Shown here piece by piece: positions 1 to 11,610 of a stretch of DNA of 64,000 nucleotides (its first letter is position 1; every line of letters starts with the position of its first letter). Under the pieces are notes generated by a model, which was given only the letters and a program-made list of their open reading frames with translations, ran no database searches and was not told the origin of the DNA. Origin of the DNA: Protula sp. h YS-2021. Its lineage: Eukaryota > Annelida > Polychaeta > Sabellida > Serpulidae. Both the position numbers and the translations under genes were made by a program. The stretch is taken from assembly GCA_949752745.1 (NCBI GenBank), contig OX457026.1, positions 73,391,242 to 73,455,241 on the forward strand, given 5' to 3'.

Positions 1-2201
1 GAGAAACTACTGTAAAAGAGCGTTGTTCTTGAAGTACCCAACTCACTATTGTTTGGTTGTGCTTGTTAAACCGTGTGTCTGTGAAAACGACACCACATAA
101 CAATAATGTCAACAGTACCTTAATCCTGTCAGGATGTGAGTCTCAATGACAGTTTTGTCCAACGTTTATTGAAATAACTTATTATGCGGGAATTTTTAGT
201 GCATATCCTTTGTAAGGTCATTTCTTGACTTAATTGTTGTCTTTAACCCGCGCCAAAGAACACGAACCAAAGTTTGGCTTGTTTGGGTTATTCCTAGTGA
301 CTTCTCGAGATCGCTGGGAAGGCGGTTCACTTAGGTTCTTTTACATAAACAACATCTCTTTATAAGTTCTTAATGAGCTATGTAAGTACGTACAAATTTT
401 CCTTAAAAGTCAATGGCGGGCAAAATATTGGTACAGCCTTTGCAAAACCGAGCTTGCAAATCCCAGCCAAAATATTTATAGTCAACACAATTAAATCTTA
501 AACTTTCCACTCCCACATAACATGTTAATGGATTGTCAATACACTTATGCCCGACAGCGGTTTTAGGTAATTCAATTCAAGGAATTTGAATGCTTTCTCG
601 TTAACAATTATAATTAGCTGCGCGGGTTGAAAAATCGATCCTAAAATGGCTGGAAGGGGTAAAGACGTGTAAAAAATCTTTGCGACCAATAAGATGACGA
701 GTTATTGAGTGATGAATAATTGAGAAACAAGATGAAAAATATATTTTTTTTAACATTGTAGAGACATTTTTGAGATATTTCATGTAACTTTGCAAGATAC
801 CTTTAATCTACTGCACTTTAGAAAAAAAGAAAAGAGGCACTATTTCAACTAAATGCGCTAAAAAATATAATACAAAAGAACTTGCTTTCGCAGTCTCTGT
901 ACTACATTGCGCAATCCTTGTATATCTTAGAACTATGTCTTGTTGTCAACGTTTCTCCATTATTAAAAATATGTACAAGGAACATGCATACTGATCGCGA
1001 AATAGCGTTTAATTTCAATCTGTTTGAAAGATGTCGTGATCAAAAATCAACGCTGGGTAAATTTTGAAGATGTTACTTTGTTAATCCTTTGCAACTCGTG
1101 CTGAAGCATCTCTCAGCTAATTTCTTTTGTTCATATTCTATCCTTCGTATTATATTTTTCATATTCATTTGGTGAAAGTGCTCACTTGGAAACAAAAAAA
1201 TATCTGCTGAAAGTTTAAGTAAGATCTTTAAGACATGAGCATTCTTGAAACTGATTTGGATTTGAGTGTGAAGATTTTCTGTCTTGCATCCAGGTTTAAA
1301 AAGAAACTTGAAAGGAGAACGATACACCCTCCGCAGTGATAACACTGTAATCGTATAGGCACTTAAGTCTTATGCTGGGTATTGATAGCCATTGACAGGA
1401 GTCGGTCTGATTCAATCATGAGAGAAGAAAAAATTCGAAGTTGTTGAAAGCAGGCCTAAAGCTTGCAGAAGTGACTGCTCGATAATGCTTATTTGTTTAA
1501 GTGTTCATTTTCAACACACACAGTAGTGAAACTTCGAATGAAACAAAAACACTAAATGCCCACGCGAATTCATCCCTTTCTATACTGAGCGTTTGCTACA
1601 GGCGTTTCTCAAAGGAAGATTTGAAGTTGCAGCAGTCAATTCTGACGACCCGAGCAGAGTTTTCGGGGATGAGGGGGGGGGGGGGGGTGAGTCACTCACG
1701 TACCAACTGGTTACCATGCGTGTCCATGACCTTAAAGCGTCTCGTTTAACGCGGAATGCTAATTTTGGAATAATAACCCTTTTAACCAAACGCGGAGTGC
1801 CATTCTAAAAGACACAGTTTTTTTGTGGAAAACGCGGAACGCTGAATGAAAATTACACCCTTTACAAAAAAAAATTGGCATTGCGCGCGGTTCGCGTCTG
1901 ACCTCAAATTTAACCCTCCTGCGTTTTTGGACACTAATAGTGACACATATGGCACCAATGCCCTCCTCCAACTTAAAACGGGTCTCTTCGGGTTTCCAGT
2001 TACTATTTTTGTCCATTTTTGGGAGGGTTTGGTAGAGATGTCAAGACAAAAAAAATTGTTTGATAAATCATCATACCACAGAATCCATGTTTTCAAAGAA
2101 AAGAATCTATGATGTTGTTGAAGCAATGACGCTTAAGGCTGGTTACTGATGTTGTACCCCTGAAACAATGACTCGTGTGTAGTCTCTTTTTACCGGTATC
2201 C
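1..2201. other. Non-coding stretch, no gene seen
   Basis: AT-rich sequence with only short random-looking frames. It holds a poly-G run at about 1673-1687. The segment about 1715-1850 reappears inverted near 41.8 kb and is listed separately. I see no coding, RNA-gene or promoter signal. Confidence 0.5.
1713..1850 (+). repeat. Dispersed repeat, copy 1 (related to 41765-41890)
   Basis: The stretch containing TTTAACCAAACGCGGAGTG matches, as reverse complement, the stretch about 41765-41890 over roughly 100 bases with scattered changes. Next to it, the short motif TTACCATGCGTGTCCAT (about 1709) recurs near 41655 in the same orientation. This suggests an interspersed repeat with complex internal structure. 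No protein is evident. Confidence 0.5.
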
Positions 2202-2837
2202 CGACATTTGATCGAACGACATTTGACCTAGCGACATTTAATCTAACAACATTTGATTTAGCGACATTTCATCTAAATCTGCAGGGTACGACAATTGGTC
2301 AAGATTTTTTTCTTTTTTTTTTTATGGAAACAGCAATTGAACAGTTTTCATCTTATTCAGCTTCTATGCCGAGATGTAAAATAATAAAGATTTCGATAAA
2401 AAGTCAGTGACTTCAAAAGATTTTCTACTTAACATCAGAAAAAAGCTGCACCAAAGTTCCTTCAGTGCTACGGAGTGTTCCATCAATGCCGCGGAGTGTT
2501 CCATCAATGCCGCGGAGTGTTCCGTCATTGCCACGGAACATCTAGCTGGACTCTAACTGACCAGAGTGCCAAAGGAGCTTTTACTTGGACATAATCTCCA
2601 CTGCTGTACCAGACTTAATCCAGATGAGGATGGCGTGTCACTTGTCAATGGTTTTTATATGTAAGGCGACTAAGAAGATGAAAACTGCTCGATTGCTTTA
2701 TTTTTCTCTTTCAATAAAAAACACGAAACAAAACTTTAGACCAATTGTCGTACCCGGCAGACTTAGGTCCAATGTTGCTAGATCGAATGTCGGTAGACTA
2801 AATGTCGATAGACTAAATGTCGCTAGATTAAATGTCG
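2202..2837. mobile_element. MITE-like element with arms of 15-bp repeats
   Basis: The left arm has five units of CGACATTTGATCTAA-type sequence with starts at 2202, 2217, 2232, 2247 and 2262, an exact 15-bp period. The right arm has the reverse-complement unit (TAGATTAAATGTCG type) at 2771, 2786, 2801, 2816 and 2831, again exactly 15 bp apart. Inside the arms GGGTACGACAATTGGTC on the left is mirrored by GACCAATTGTCGTACCC on the right. The interior of about 0.45 kb has no convincing coding frame. It is most simply a non-autonomous DNA element; no target duplication is clear. Confidence 0.75.
2463..2545. repeat. 20-bp tandem repeat inside the 2202-2837 element
   Basis: The unit CGGAGTGTTCCATCAATGCC is repeated about four times with small changes. 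It lies in the core of the inverted-arm element and is unrelated to its 15-bp arm repeats. Confidence 0.7.
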
Positions 2838-3021
2838 TGGATTCACCGTTCAGTGAATTAAGATTCAAAATTCTGGTTCTTCTCTTGGGCTGACTGTACA
2901 TTTTACATCAAAACTTAAGGTTTCATTAAAACAATGGACATTTTAATTAAGGAAATTTGTTTCAGACAACACGGTACTTTGTGCAAAATAAGAAAAAAAA
3001 AATAAAATAAAAAAAGGAAAA

Positions 3022-5955
3022 ATGGGGATATTTCATTTCATCGACGGCGTTCTTAGTTACAAACCGATGGCATTGTATCAATCCGAGTTTCACGACGATG
3101 ATCTGGACAAAGTCATAGTTAAGGCAAGTGGTGAATAAGCTGGGTGCAATGTCCTTTGATCATGTCTTTTCTCTTTTCTTCACTGTCTCACCCCGTCGTT
3201 TCTGACGGCAAAAAGGGCTTTTTTTATGATAGTTGTCCCTGTAATTAATTAAATAAAATATTAGATTCCTGAAAAGGAAAGCAGTGGAATACTGTCAGCC
3301 GGCTGAATATCGCTCGGCTACAAGTCGTATATTCACAGGCTATAATCATGTTCTCTGGATTTACAAATAACAAACACCACCCAAGTAATGTATTCTCAAG
3401 AAAAGAAAATAAACAAGTCACTCCTTATCAAGATTGCTTTACATACTTTTTCATTTGATCTCATTCATGTTCTTTGATCTACAGCGGATAAAAATATATC
3501 CATAAAGTGGCCTAAACGAGGTATTGTTGATTTACGTTGAGTGCCGTGTCCCAATAAGCATCCATCGTTTGCTGGAGCTTAGAAACGTTGCATGTTCGCT
3601 GCGTTACGACGTCTGATAGACGTTTCTCGAAACGTTATATAGACGTATAGAAAACTGCGTTCTATAGACGCTGCTGGGAACGTTGTGTAGACGTATGGCC
3701 TTGTGTAGACCTTGTGTCCAGGACATGACGGTCGCCCGCCCCAGTTTGCACAAAGTGGGGCACATTTGGCAGGAGGAAATCTTGTCCTACACTCACGGAA
3801 AGTACTCGATGTCGAACTTGTTAGTGTTTAGTTTTTGTACTGCTTTGTTTTATAACCAGATGGGTATGTAGTGTTTTTTTTTAGTTTCTTTTTAATGTAT
3901 ACATATGTTATATTTTCAGGCCATTTTATAGGCAACAACACGGTGATTGATATTTTAAGAGACAAGGGCTACACCATCGAACACACTCCACCCAATGCAG
4001 AACTTTACCTAGGGTAAGTGTGGCGCCACATTCACAGAACGTTTGCTGACAGGTTTATAGAGGTTTCTGTTCGGAACAAAAGGTTGAAACAGCTGATTTT
4101 TTAATGTGATTATGAATACCACAAGGTTTCTCCAACAAAAAATTCCGCGACAGAAGGTTGCTTCGATAGAAAATCTTCTACACACGATTCCTCCGACTGA
4201 AATCACTCCGATAGAAGTTCCTGACAGAAGGTTCCACCAGCAGAAAATCCATCGTAGGAATGTTCCTCCGAAATAAAATCCACCAACAGAAGTTTACACA
4301 GAAAATTCTCCGACAGGAAGTTCCTCCCACAGGAGGTTCCCCCAGACAGGAAGTTCCTCCGAAAGAAACGGCCGGACTGATAATCCTTTGACACAGTATC
4401 CCCGATTGCAAAATGGGATTTTTTGGAATTATCACTTGCAAAATCTGATGCAAAGTCACTCAGGTTGCTGATTTGTGGAAAGCCTGGGGTAGGGGATCGG
4501 GATTGATCAATGAGCATTGACCAACCCCTGGCTGAATTCGCACCTGAACATATTCAAGGTCAAATCAGTAGAAGTCTGGTTGAAAAAAATGAGTAAAGTT
4601 CTCTAGTTATTGTTTCTTGCCATCATAACACCCATTCTCTGCTCTGTTTTCCTCATTACAGAGAGAATTACGAAAAGAGAGATTACCCACAACTGCTTGC
4701 TGACTATTTATCGGAGTCTGCATTACCTTCTGTGTTTGTAAACAGTGACTTAGAAACCCTAGATCCTTTCACTGAAAGAAGAATTAGGCATAGGTAAGAT
4801 GGATTCTGTAGTTAATGAGGCTAAATAACAAGGATTATCTTTTTCTCTTAGATGTCGAGTACATCTCTGGAGAATTCGAATTAGACAATTTCCCGACGAG
4901 AATTCGCATCCAAAAATTGTCGGTATATCTGAGAGCGACATATATTTGGGTGGATCTTTATATACTGTAAAAATAATAATAAAAGTAAATAAATAAAACA
5001 ATGACATAAGTAAGAAATCGACAACTTAACAAACAGAAAATCACAGATTTTCGATTTTTTTTTTATGTGAACACAAATTTTTCCTCCAATAAAGCATTTC
5101 GCTTTTTAACGTTTTTCATGATAAGGCTCATGCGATGGGAATTCTTTACAGACACAGAAATAACGGCAGAAGGAGAGGTCGGAAAAGAGATAGAATTCGA
5201 AATGAAGAGGATTTACGACCTCAACCCACAGAAAACCTAGGCCTTCAGCAGCCCCAATTCAATGACCTCTGGATCAGACTTGAGTCCACCAGGTAGACTA
5301 TTCATCCATGCATTAAATAGTAATGTATTATGGCGTGAACATTCTAAATTTGTTTTTAAATTTTGATGATAATTTTTTAGTGTGCAAAATTATGAAGCAT
5401 AAAGCAAATTGTGTAGCAGTCGCTACGTGTCGTAGCAAATCTTTTAACGCATTTTTAGCGCAGTTTGCTGCTGATTTATAAAGACCATATCGTGATAAAT
5501 CAAAAAGCCTCGTGTGAAAAATCAAACCAAATCAAATGATCAGCGTTAACAGCCTTGAAAATTTTAGGACTATTTTTAAATTATTTCTGTCAACAAGCTC
5601 ACGTAATATATATCCGAAAATGAGTGTTCTGGTTATTTGGTAAATAAACCCAAATGGACGCTTCTATGTGTTTTTAACTTTTGACTTTTTAAATTTTAAC
5701 TTTGACCTGTTTTTAATTTTCACTTGTTTGGTTAAATGCTTCTGTTTATGTTTTTATTCCAGCTTAAAATCAAATCCGTTTGTTATGGATAAACACTTGA
5801 CAACGCATCGGACACCAAGCGGTCAAAAACAGTACATTTTATATAATAATGCGCCCTTAACATGCATGAAGTATAATAATTATGTGCTCGTACTGACTTT
5901 AGCTTATTGTGTATATTTTTGTTCAAGACAGCGACTTTCTGATGCATTTGTTTGA
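3022..5955 (+). CDS. Probable five-exon gene, unknown protein (222 aa)
   Basis: Five short open segments join in one frame through acceptable splice sites: 3022-3130, 3920-4013, 4662-4793, 5152-5292 and 5763-5955. Donors read GTGAAT, GTAAGT, GTAAGA and GTAGAC. Acceptors are TTTTCAG, CATTACAG, CTTTACAG and TATTCCAG after pyrimidine tracts. Split codons close as Gly, Gly, Arg and Ser, giving 669 nt or 222 residues plus a TGA stop. The proposed start is the first ATG of an open segment after an A-rich leader with stops in all frames. The protein has an acidic patch near residues 22-30 (HDDDLD), a strongly basic run at about 107-128 (RRRGRKR) that could be a nuclear-localisation signal, and a hydrophobic stretch near the C terminus (VLVLTLAYCVYF). 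I do not recognise the family. The terminal exon is the least certain. Introns are 0.36-0.79 kb, and introns 1 and 2 carry short-repeat arrays. Confidence 0.6.
3590..3710. repeat. Irregular TAGACG-rich repeat in intron 1
   Basis: Short motifs (ATAGACG, AACGTT, TGTAGACG) recur at irregular 15-30 bp spacing. The composition resembles the ACGTTG/GACGT-rich repeat family at 44.4 and 46.9 kb, but I see no extended alignment. Confidence 0.35.
4120..4375. repeat. Degenerate 15-17 bp tandem array in intron 2
   Basis: Variants of GAAGTTCCTCCGACAG follow one another for about 250 bp. The unit size and style match the arm arrays of the inverted-arm elements elsewhere in the window, but no mirrored second arm is visible nearby. 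It could be a solo arm or an unrelated minisatellite. Confidence 0.6.
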
Positions 5956-6507
5956 AACATGTAACACTTTGTAAGCGTATATATATATATATGGAGGGTT
6001 GTTAAAAACACAAAAAAAACACACATATAGATTTGTTTTCCACCTAAATATTGAAATAATTAACTCGTTTTCTTTCATTTTTTTCTTCCATGTAAAAATG
6101 GACGTGATTGTTTCAAACAAGCATTCTTCCTTGCCCATCCACATTATTTTTCTAACAACCAAAATATTTTAATCTTAAACTAGCCCTTTTCTGTACCTAG
6201 ATTCAATCTGTTTTAATTTCTTTTGTTAGGCATGCGGCAAAACAGATAACTCTTCAAATATTCTTTTAAAATTTTGGTTAAATTAAAATAACACAAAAAA
6301 ACGTAAAAAGTTATATGTATAGGGAAGGCGTAGACTGGAGTTATATGTAAAACTGTAGCCTTAGTTGAAGCTATCTTATAAAACTTGGCCCTTCGGTAAG
6401 CAATCTCAGGACAAATTAAATTCCGACTTGGTGTTATCTCCGGATCCTGGGTCCACTTTTGACCATAAAATTGCACCATTTACCTGAATGACTCTAGTCT
6501 TTCTACG
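5956..6507. other. Non-coding stretch downstream of the five-exon gene
   Basis: AT-rich sequence with a short (TA)n run near 5980. It may include the 3' untranslated region of the upstream gene, but I see no clear polyadenylation context. No gene seen. Confidence 0.4.
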
Positions 6508-7185
6508 GGTCTAGGCGACAGTGCCCCCGTTAAAAGGGCCCCGAACATAACGTTCCCGGCTAAAGTGCCTCCTATGCCAAAACGCCCCGGCTAATGCGCC
6601 CCCATTTTTTTCTTCTAAAAATATAGTTACGTTTTTCATAGGAAATGAGAAATTGGTTATTCATAATATTTGCTTTATTAAAGAAGAAGCAATATTATAT
6701 ACTTTAAATGCTGTTCGATGTTCTTTTTTTTTCTCTTTTTTTTTAATTTTTATTTTGCAATTAGTAGGTGCCTTTTTAAAATGCTTTTGATTAACGATTG
6801 CATTTGACGGCTTATTCAAAATTGTAATTGACTATTGTGCAATAATGACCGCGCAGGTTTTTATTACTTCAAGTACTCAATCTCAGTTGTTTTAAACCTG
6901 TTGTAAATACGATTTCTATTGCCTCTTTTGGTCGAAAAGAATCCGAAGTGTTTTTCCTGAGTTATCGAATTGCAATTTTGGCAGCATGGTTCTGCATATA
7001 AAACATCACCTTAAACATAATATTTAACAACAAAAATGTTCGTATTTCTCTAGAAAAAACAGATATGCCAAAAAAAAGTATAAAGAAAGGAAAACTCTGA
7101 AAAAACGGGGGCACATAGCTGGGGGCCCTTTAGCCTATAGGGCGCTTTAGCCGGGGACGCTTTAACCGGGGACGTTTTGCCGGAT
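6508..7185. mobile_element. MITE-like element with arms of GC-rich 15-16 bp repeats
   Basis: The left arm (about 6513-6606) contains repeated CCCGGCTAAAGTGCC-type units. The right arm (about 7105-7184) contains the reverse complement (GGCGCTTTAGCCGGGG, ACGCTTTAACCGGGG). The outer motif GTGCCCCCGTT is mirrored by AACGGGGGCAC, though in an inner rather than terminal position on the right. The core is AT-rich and lacks a coding frame. The plan is the same as at 2202-2837 but the sequence is unrelated. Confidence 0.7.
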
Positions 7186-9514
7186 CCCCTTTCTACTGTT
7201 TCCTCCCCAACCTTAATTTCTACAAAATCCTGTATCTGGACCCGAAATATAAAATTTCTGAAAGAGAATTTTGTATATAATAAATGAAACATATAGATTT
7301 TATTTTTTTTCACCATGAATTGCATGTTTAGGGTAATTATCATTTTCATTTTCAAATCTCTTTTTCCTGGTCTGCCGCTATATTTTCTCCCTTTTTAACC
7401 ATTCCATATAAAGTATTCATGGAGCGAGTCAATTGGCTAAATAAACCTGGAAAGCAAGTGTGAAATATAAATAGAGTGTCACATGATGCATAACAAAATT
7501 GATTCAAAACTATGTTTTCTTCCATTTTTTTTCATTGTTGTTTGCTCAGTAAGAGTGTGTTTATCAAAACTGTGAGCTTAAGCGTATGTTACACTAATGG
7601 AACCGTTCAACATATCGAGTTTTTTTGTTGTTTTTTTTTTTTTTTGTTTTTTTTTTGTTTTTGTTTGTTTTTTTTTTTTGTTTTTTTTTTGTTTTTTTTT
7701 GTTTTTTTTTTTTTGCATTATCTCCTTCATTTCTATGTTCGGAGGTTCAAGAGCCGAGCAAAAGAGAGTATGGGATCTGGCAGCGGTGGTATGGGTCCGC
7801 TCATTATCAGTCTAAAATAATTAAAACGTTAAACTTGTCACTTTTTAAAAGGTATATTACAGCTGAATTTTGGTTTCATCTAAATAAAAAAGGTTAATCC
7901 CACAAAGACTCTTTCGCTGTTATGCATTCCGTCACAGAAACATATAAATATAATAGTAAGTACTGTGAAATTGTATATTGAAATGTATGTAGATTTAGAG
8001 AGTAGTCCAGATCCCAGTAGTCCAGATGGTTTGTGACATCAACTTTTGATGTTTAAGGGCTATACACTTGAAAATTAGCTTGAGGTTTAGTTTTCAAAAT
8101 ATAATAAAAGCAGTGAAAGAATGCATTAGTTGAGACAAGAAATCTGTGTGAGCTTGAGAGAAGGGATCCCGTATAAGCTGTGATTGTGTGTAATCCAGCG
8201 CTGGGCAAGGGGCACAGGTTCAGGGTATACCCTTCAGAACAATCGGCACCTTTGACCAGGCAAACGTCTACCACCCCACCCCCCCCCCCCCCCCATCCCC
8301 TCTGAAATCGCGACGAAAAGGTTACTTCTTTTGAAGCCAATTATGTAATCATATCGCACATATTCTTGGTATTTAACCTGCGTTTTTTTGTACATACCAA
8401 AGAGCATGTTGAAGTTCTTTGTATGCAATACATTGATCAAATGACAGCTGGATACAGTGTTCTTTGGCAAACCCTGTATCTGCACCTTTGCCATGATAGC
8501 GTTGCTGGGACTGAAGCAGTTCCAAAAGAAGCCCTTCTCCTGGGTGTCATCCATGAAGTACCTAGAAACAAGGGAGAGGGGGTGGGGGAGGCGGGTTGCG
8601 AACACGGGTTTGTACGCCGTTCAGTATTGCTGTGATCGGGTGACGCTGCCGCATGCAAGATTGGGGACGAGGGCTGGGGGGGGGGGGGGGGCGCGGCGGT
8701 CAAATACTCTGAACATTTTGCGTTGGATGAACCCCTAGGGTATTGCATTAACTGGATATAAATAAGTCTACCTCGTTTTGTTACTTTATATAGAACGTAG
8801 TTATGCGGTTTTCGACACCTAAGTTAAGTCGTCAGTTAAGTACTCTGCTAATTGACACTTTGCATGGAAAGTTTACTTGAGCATCAAACCAATAACTGAA
8901 AACTGTTCCCGTCCCGTCGTCGGTCAAGCCTTTTAAAATCGATGAGCGTAATAAGAAGTAAACTTTCTACCCACAAGGTGTCCAATATTTACCTAAAATG
9001 TAAATAAGTCAATATTTATTTGCTGTGCTATAGTGGAATATTATGTTATCCAACCAATGCCGTGAAGACTTTGTAGTAACAAAAATTAAAAATAAATACA
9101 GCTGATAATTATTTATTGTACTGATATTAGATGCGTGGTAATAAATAATACTTAAAAATTAGACCTCTTTTTGCTTGTTTTCTGTTTTTGCTGTTCTAAT
9201 TTCGGTGAAGACCTGGGTCCGTATTCGTAAAGCACTAAAGTCAGCTGTAGCTCGGTGTACTCCTGCATCAACTAGCCCGTCTAAAATCTTTTGAAAAAAA
9301 TTTGTTTGGGTTCTTTTGGTGTGGCTGTATTTTCGTACTGCCTTCAAATAATTCAAATTATACCAGAAAAGACACATATTTAAGAAGCAAACCTCGTTAT
9401 TTTTAAGCTGGCACTGCCTCAAAATTCTGCAAATTTCACAAAGCTGTTCATAATGTGCCCCCCTCCCCATCAAGTTTCTGTACGTAGATATGAGCATAAA
9501 CCGAGGGATCGGGT
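7186..9514. other. Non-coding stretch with homopolymer tracts
   Basis: Contains a T-rich run of about 90 bp at 7620-7714 broken by single G or C bases, a poly-C run at about 8277-8294 and a poly-G run at about 8677-8691. Frames here are low-complexity shadows (poly-Phe, poly-Gly). No gene seen. Confidence 0.5.
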
Positions 9515-10135
9515 TCCGGACCATACCCCCAGGGACAATACCACCCCCCGATGATACCCCCCCCCCCCCAACCAGAATATTTCCAATTTTCGACGTTACA
9601 AACAAATGAAAAGAAAAACTACAGCGATATGTTTTATTTCTCTCCAACACTATGTTGAATCTTTACATCGACATATCGAGTTTGCGTCTCATTCACAGTC
9701 AAACCTGCAAGTTCATAATCCACATCTTTCAAAACTGAATATTGCGCGCTATTCCACGAAGGTAGTCCAGTATGTTGCGGTCTGAGAAGTTGCCAACAAT
9801 GTTCCTAATTCGTGAATTGATAATTGCAGTTATGGAACGTATGCATTGAATTGCATTTATAATCATTTTGACTAGATCATAGAGGATATTTTTTATGTAC
9901 AATAGCTTTTACCAATGGATCACATGAGATGAGTTGTAAGCGTTGTGGAACTGCAATTATACTCTTTTCAACTAGATCATAGCGAAATGGCTTAGCTTTT
10001 AACTACAGATCACAGAACTGTATTAGTTGGGGGGGGGGGGGGGGGGGGTTATTGGCACGGGCGGGATATGGTCTGGGGGTATTGTCTGGGGGGTATCATC
10101 GGGGGTATTGTCTCTGGGGGGAGGGTATTGTCGTA
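9515..10135. mobile_element. MITE-like element with GGGTATTGTC-type arms
   Basis: The left arm (about 9515-9572) reads CCATACCCCCAGGGACAATA and continues with GATGATACCCCCCC. The right arm (about 10022-10135) carries the reverse complement: GGTATTGTCTGGGGGGTATC and further GGGGGTATTGTCT units. Units are about 16-18 bp. The core of about 0.45 kb is AT-rich and non-coding. The 20-base G run at about 10029 belongs to the right arm. Confidence 0.6.
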
Positions 10136-10230
10136 GATCCCGAGGGATCGACGGCAAGATGCATACGCATGCGGGGGGGGGGGGGAGGGTGGGGGCGGGG
10201 GTTCTTCAAATGTACTCACATTAACGTTAT

Positions 10231-11486
10231 GGCGTCATAATAGGCAACGTAACCATGGTGACGAAGTGAGGATCCCCAGGACATACTATGTGAGGAAGCG
10301 CCACCCATCCCTCACATCTGTTTTTAGACTGGGGAAATTTTATATCTATTTTTAGTAACTTTTTTAAAAAAGTAGATCATAGGCTATTTGCACATGTGTA
10401 AGCATAATTTTTACATTTCAAATTTTTAATTTTTAAAAAGTTAAAAAAGTACATAACTTTCGTTATGTTCAACCGATTTCATTCAAAATTTTACCGTTTG
10501 ATTCAGTTTCATACCTAGTTTTGACATAAAGTATCATAGACTATTTGCATATGTTGCTATAAGCATAATTTTTATTTTAGTCACTTTTTAAAAAAGTAGA
10601 TAACTTTCATCATGTTTAACCGATTTTAATCAAAATTTTACCGTTTGATCCAGTTTTATTTCTAGATAATTTTTGCAGCATCTATTTTTAGACTGGAGAA
10701 TTTTACAGCATCTATCTTTAGACATTGGGGGAACTTGGAAAGCCATCATTTTGGAGGGGAAAGTCATTATTTTGGCGGGAAAATCAACATTTTAGCGGGA
10801 AAATCATCACGTTTGCGGGAAATCAAATAAGTAGTGTAAAACTAGCGGTTCTGCTTCAGGAAGTGGCGTCATGGATGAGGATGGCTATTTACAAAGCAGT
10901 GTAAAAATATTTATCCCGAAAGTTTTTTTATTGAAAGTGATAGCTACACTGTCAGGTATGTCAATAAGCAATTTTTATGCATAAACGTGACGTGGAAGTG
11001 ACGTCATACTGCGTCAAGTAGGGGGAAAATGGGGTTCTGGACTAGAATTCTTGACCAGAATAGTGGTCCAGAACCGCCCCCCCCGGTGGTCAGCCCCATG
11101 TGCAAATAGCCTATTGCCACTTTATGTCAAAACTAGATATAAAAATGAATCAAACGGTAAAATTTTCATTCAAATCGGTTAAACATGACGAAGTTATCTA
11201 CTTTTTTCACTTTTTAAAAGTTAAAATTTTGAGGTGAAAAAATTATGCATACAGCCACATGTGCAAATAGCCTGTGACCACTTTATGTCAAAACTAGATA
11301 TAAACCTGAATCAAACGGTAAAATTTCCATTCAAATCGGTTGAACATAACGAAAGTTATCTACTTTTTTTAAAAATAGATGTAAAATTTCTCCAGTCTAA
11401 AAAACACGTGAAGGGGGGAGTCCTCACATAGTATGTCCTGGGGGTCTTTACTTCGTCACCATGGTTACGTCGCCTATTATGACGGC
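10231..11486. mobile_element. 1.26-kb inverted-repeat DNA element, non-autonomous
   Basis: The termini mirror each other for about 65 bp. GGCGTCATAATAGGCAACGT on the left pairs with the inverse of the right end, ACGTCGCCTATTATGACGGC. GTAACCATGGTGACGAAGT and AGGACATACTATGTGAGG are also conserved. Further in, each arm holds two copies of a module of about 170-190 bp containing AATCAAACGGTAAAATTTT and GTGCAAATAGCC, inverted between arms. The centre has a minisatellite of about 20 bp. No transposase is seen, and the target duplication is unclear. Confidence 0.8.
10744..10830. repeat. About 20-bp minisatellite in the centre of the 10231-11486 element
   Basis: Four to five units of the type AAATCATCATTTTGGCGGG lie between the two inverted arms. 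Confidence 0.7.
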
Positions 11487-11519
11487 ATCATATGTTTCAA
11501 ACATGGTATGACTCACCAC

Positions 11520-11610
11520 TGTTTTAAAACGCCCATGGGCGTATCAAAACAGTCATAGGTGTTTTGAAACGCCCCTGGGCGTATCAAAACAGTGTTTTAT
11601 TACGCCCATC
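11520..11610. repeat. 40-bp tandem repeat with palindromic GCCCATGGGC
   Basis: Two units of AAACGCCC(A/C)TGGGCGTATC plus a CAAAACAGT spacer, followed by a third partial unit. The core is self-complementary. It starts about 35 bp outside the 10231-11486 element. Confidence 0.65.

Noticed and set aside
2202..2270. Short regular repeats considered as a CRISPR array
   Set aside because: Units are contiguous without unique spacers, mirrored at 2771-2837, and the DNA is eukaryotic.
7512..7897. Phe-rich frames resembling a hydrophobic protein
   Set aside because: They come from the T-rich low-complexity tract; all three frames look alike.
9159..9650. 163-codon minus-strand frame, one of the longest in the window
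   Set aside because: Its Gly-rich part is the poly-C arm of the 9515-10135 element and the rest matches no family I know; coding is unsupported.
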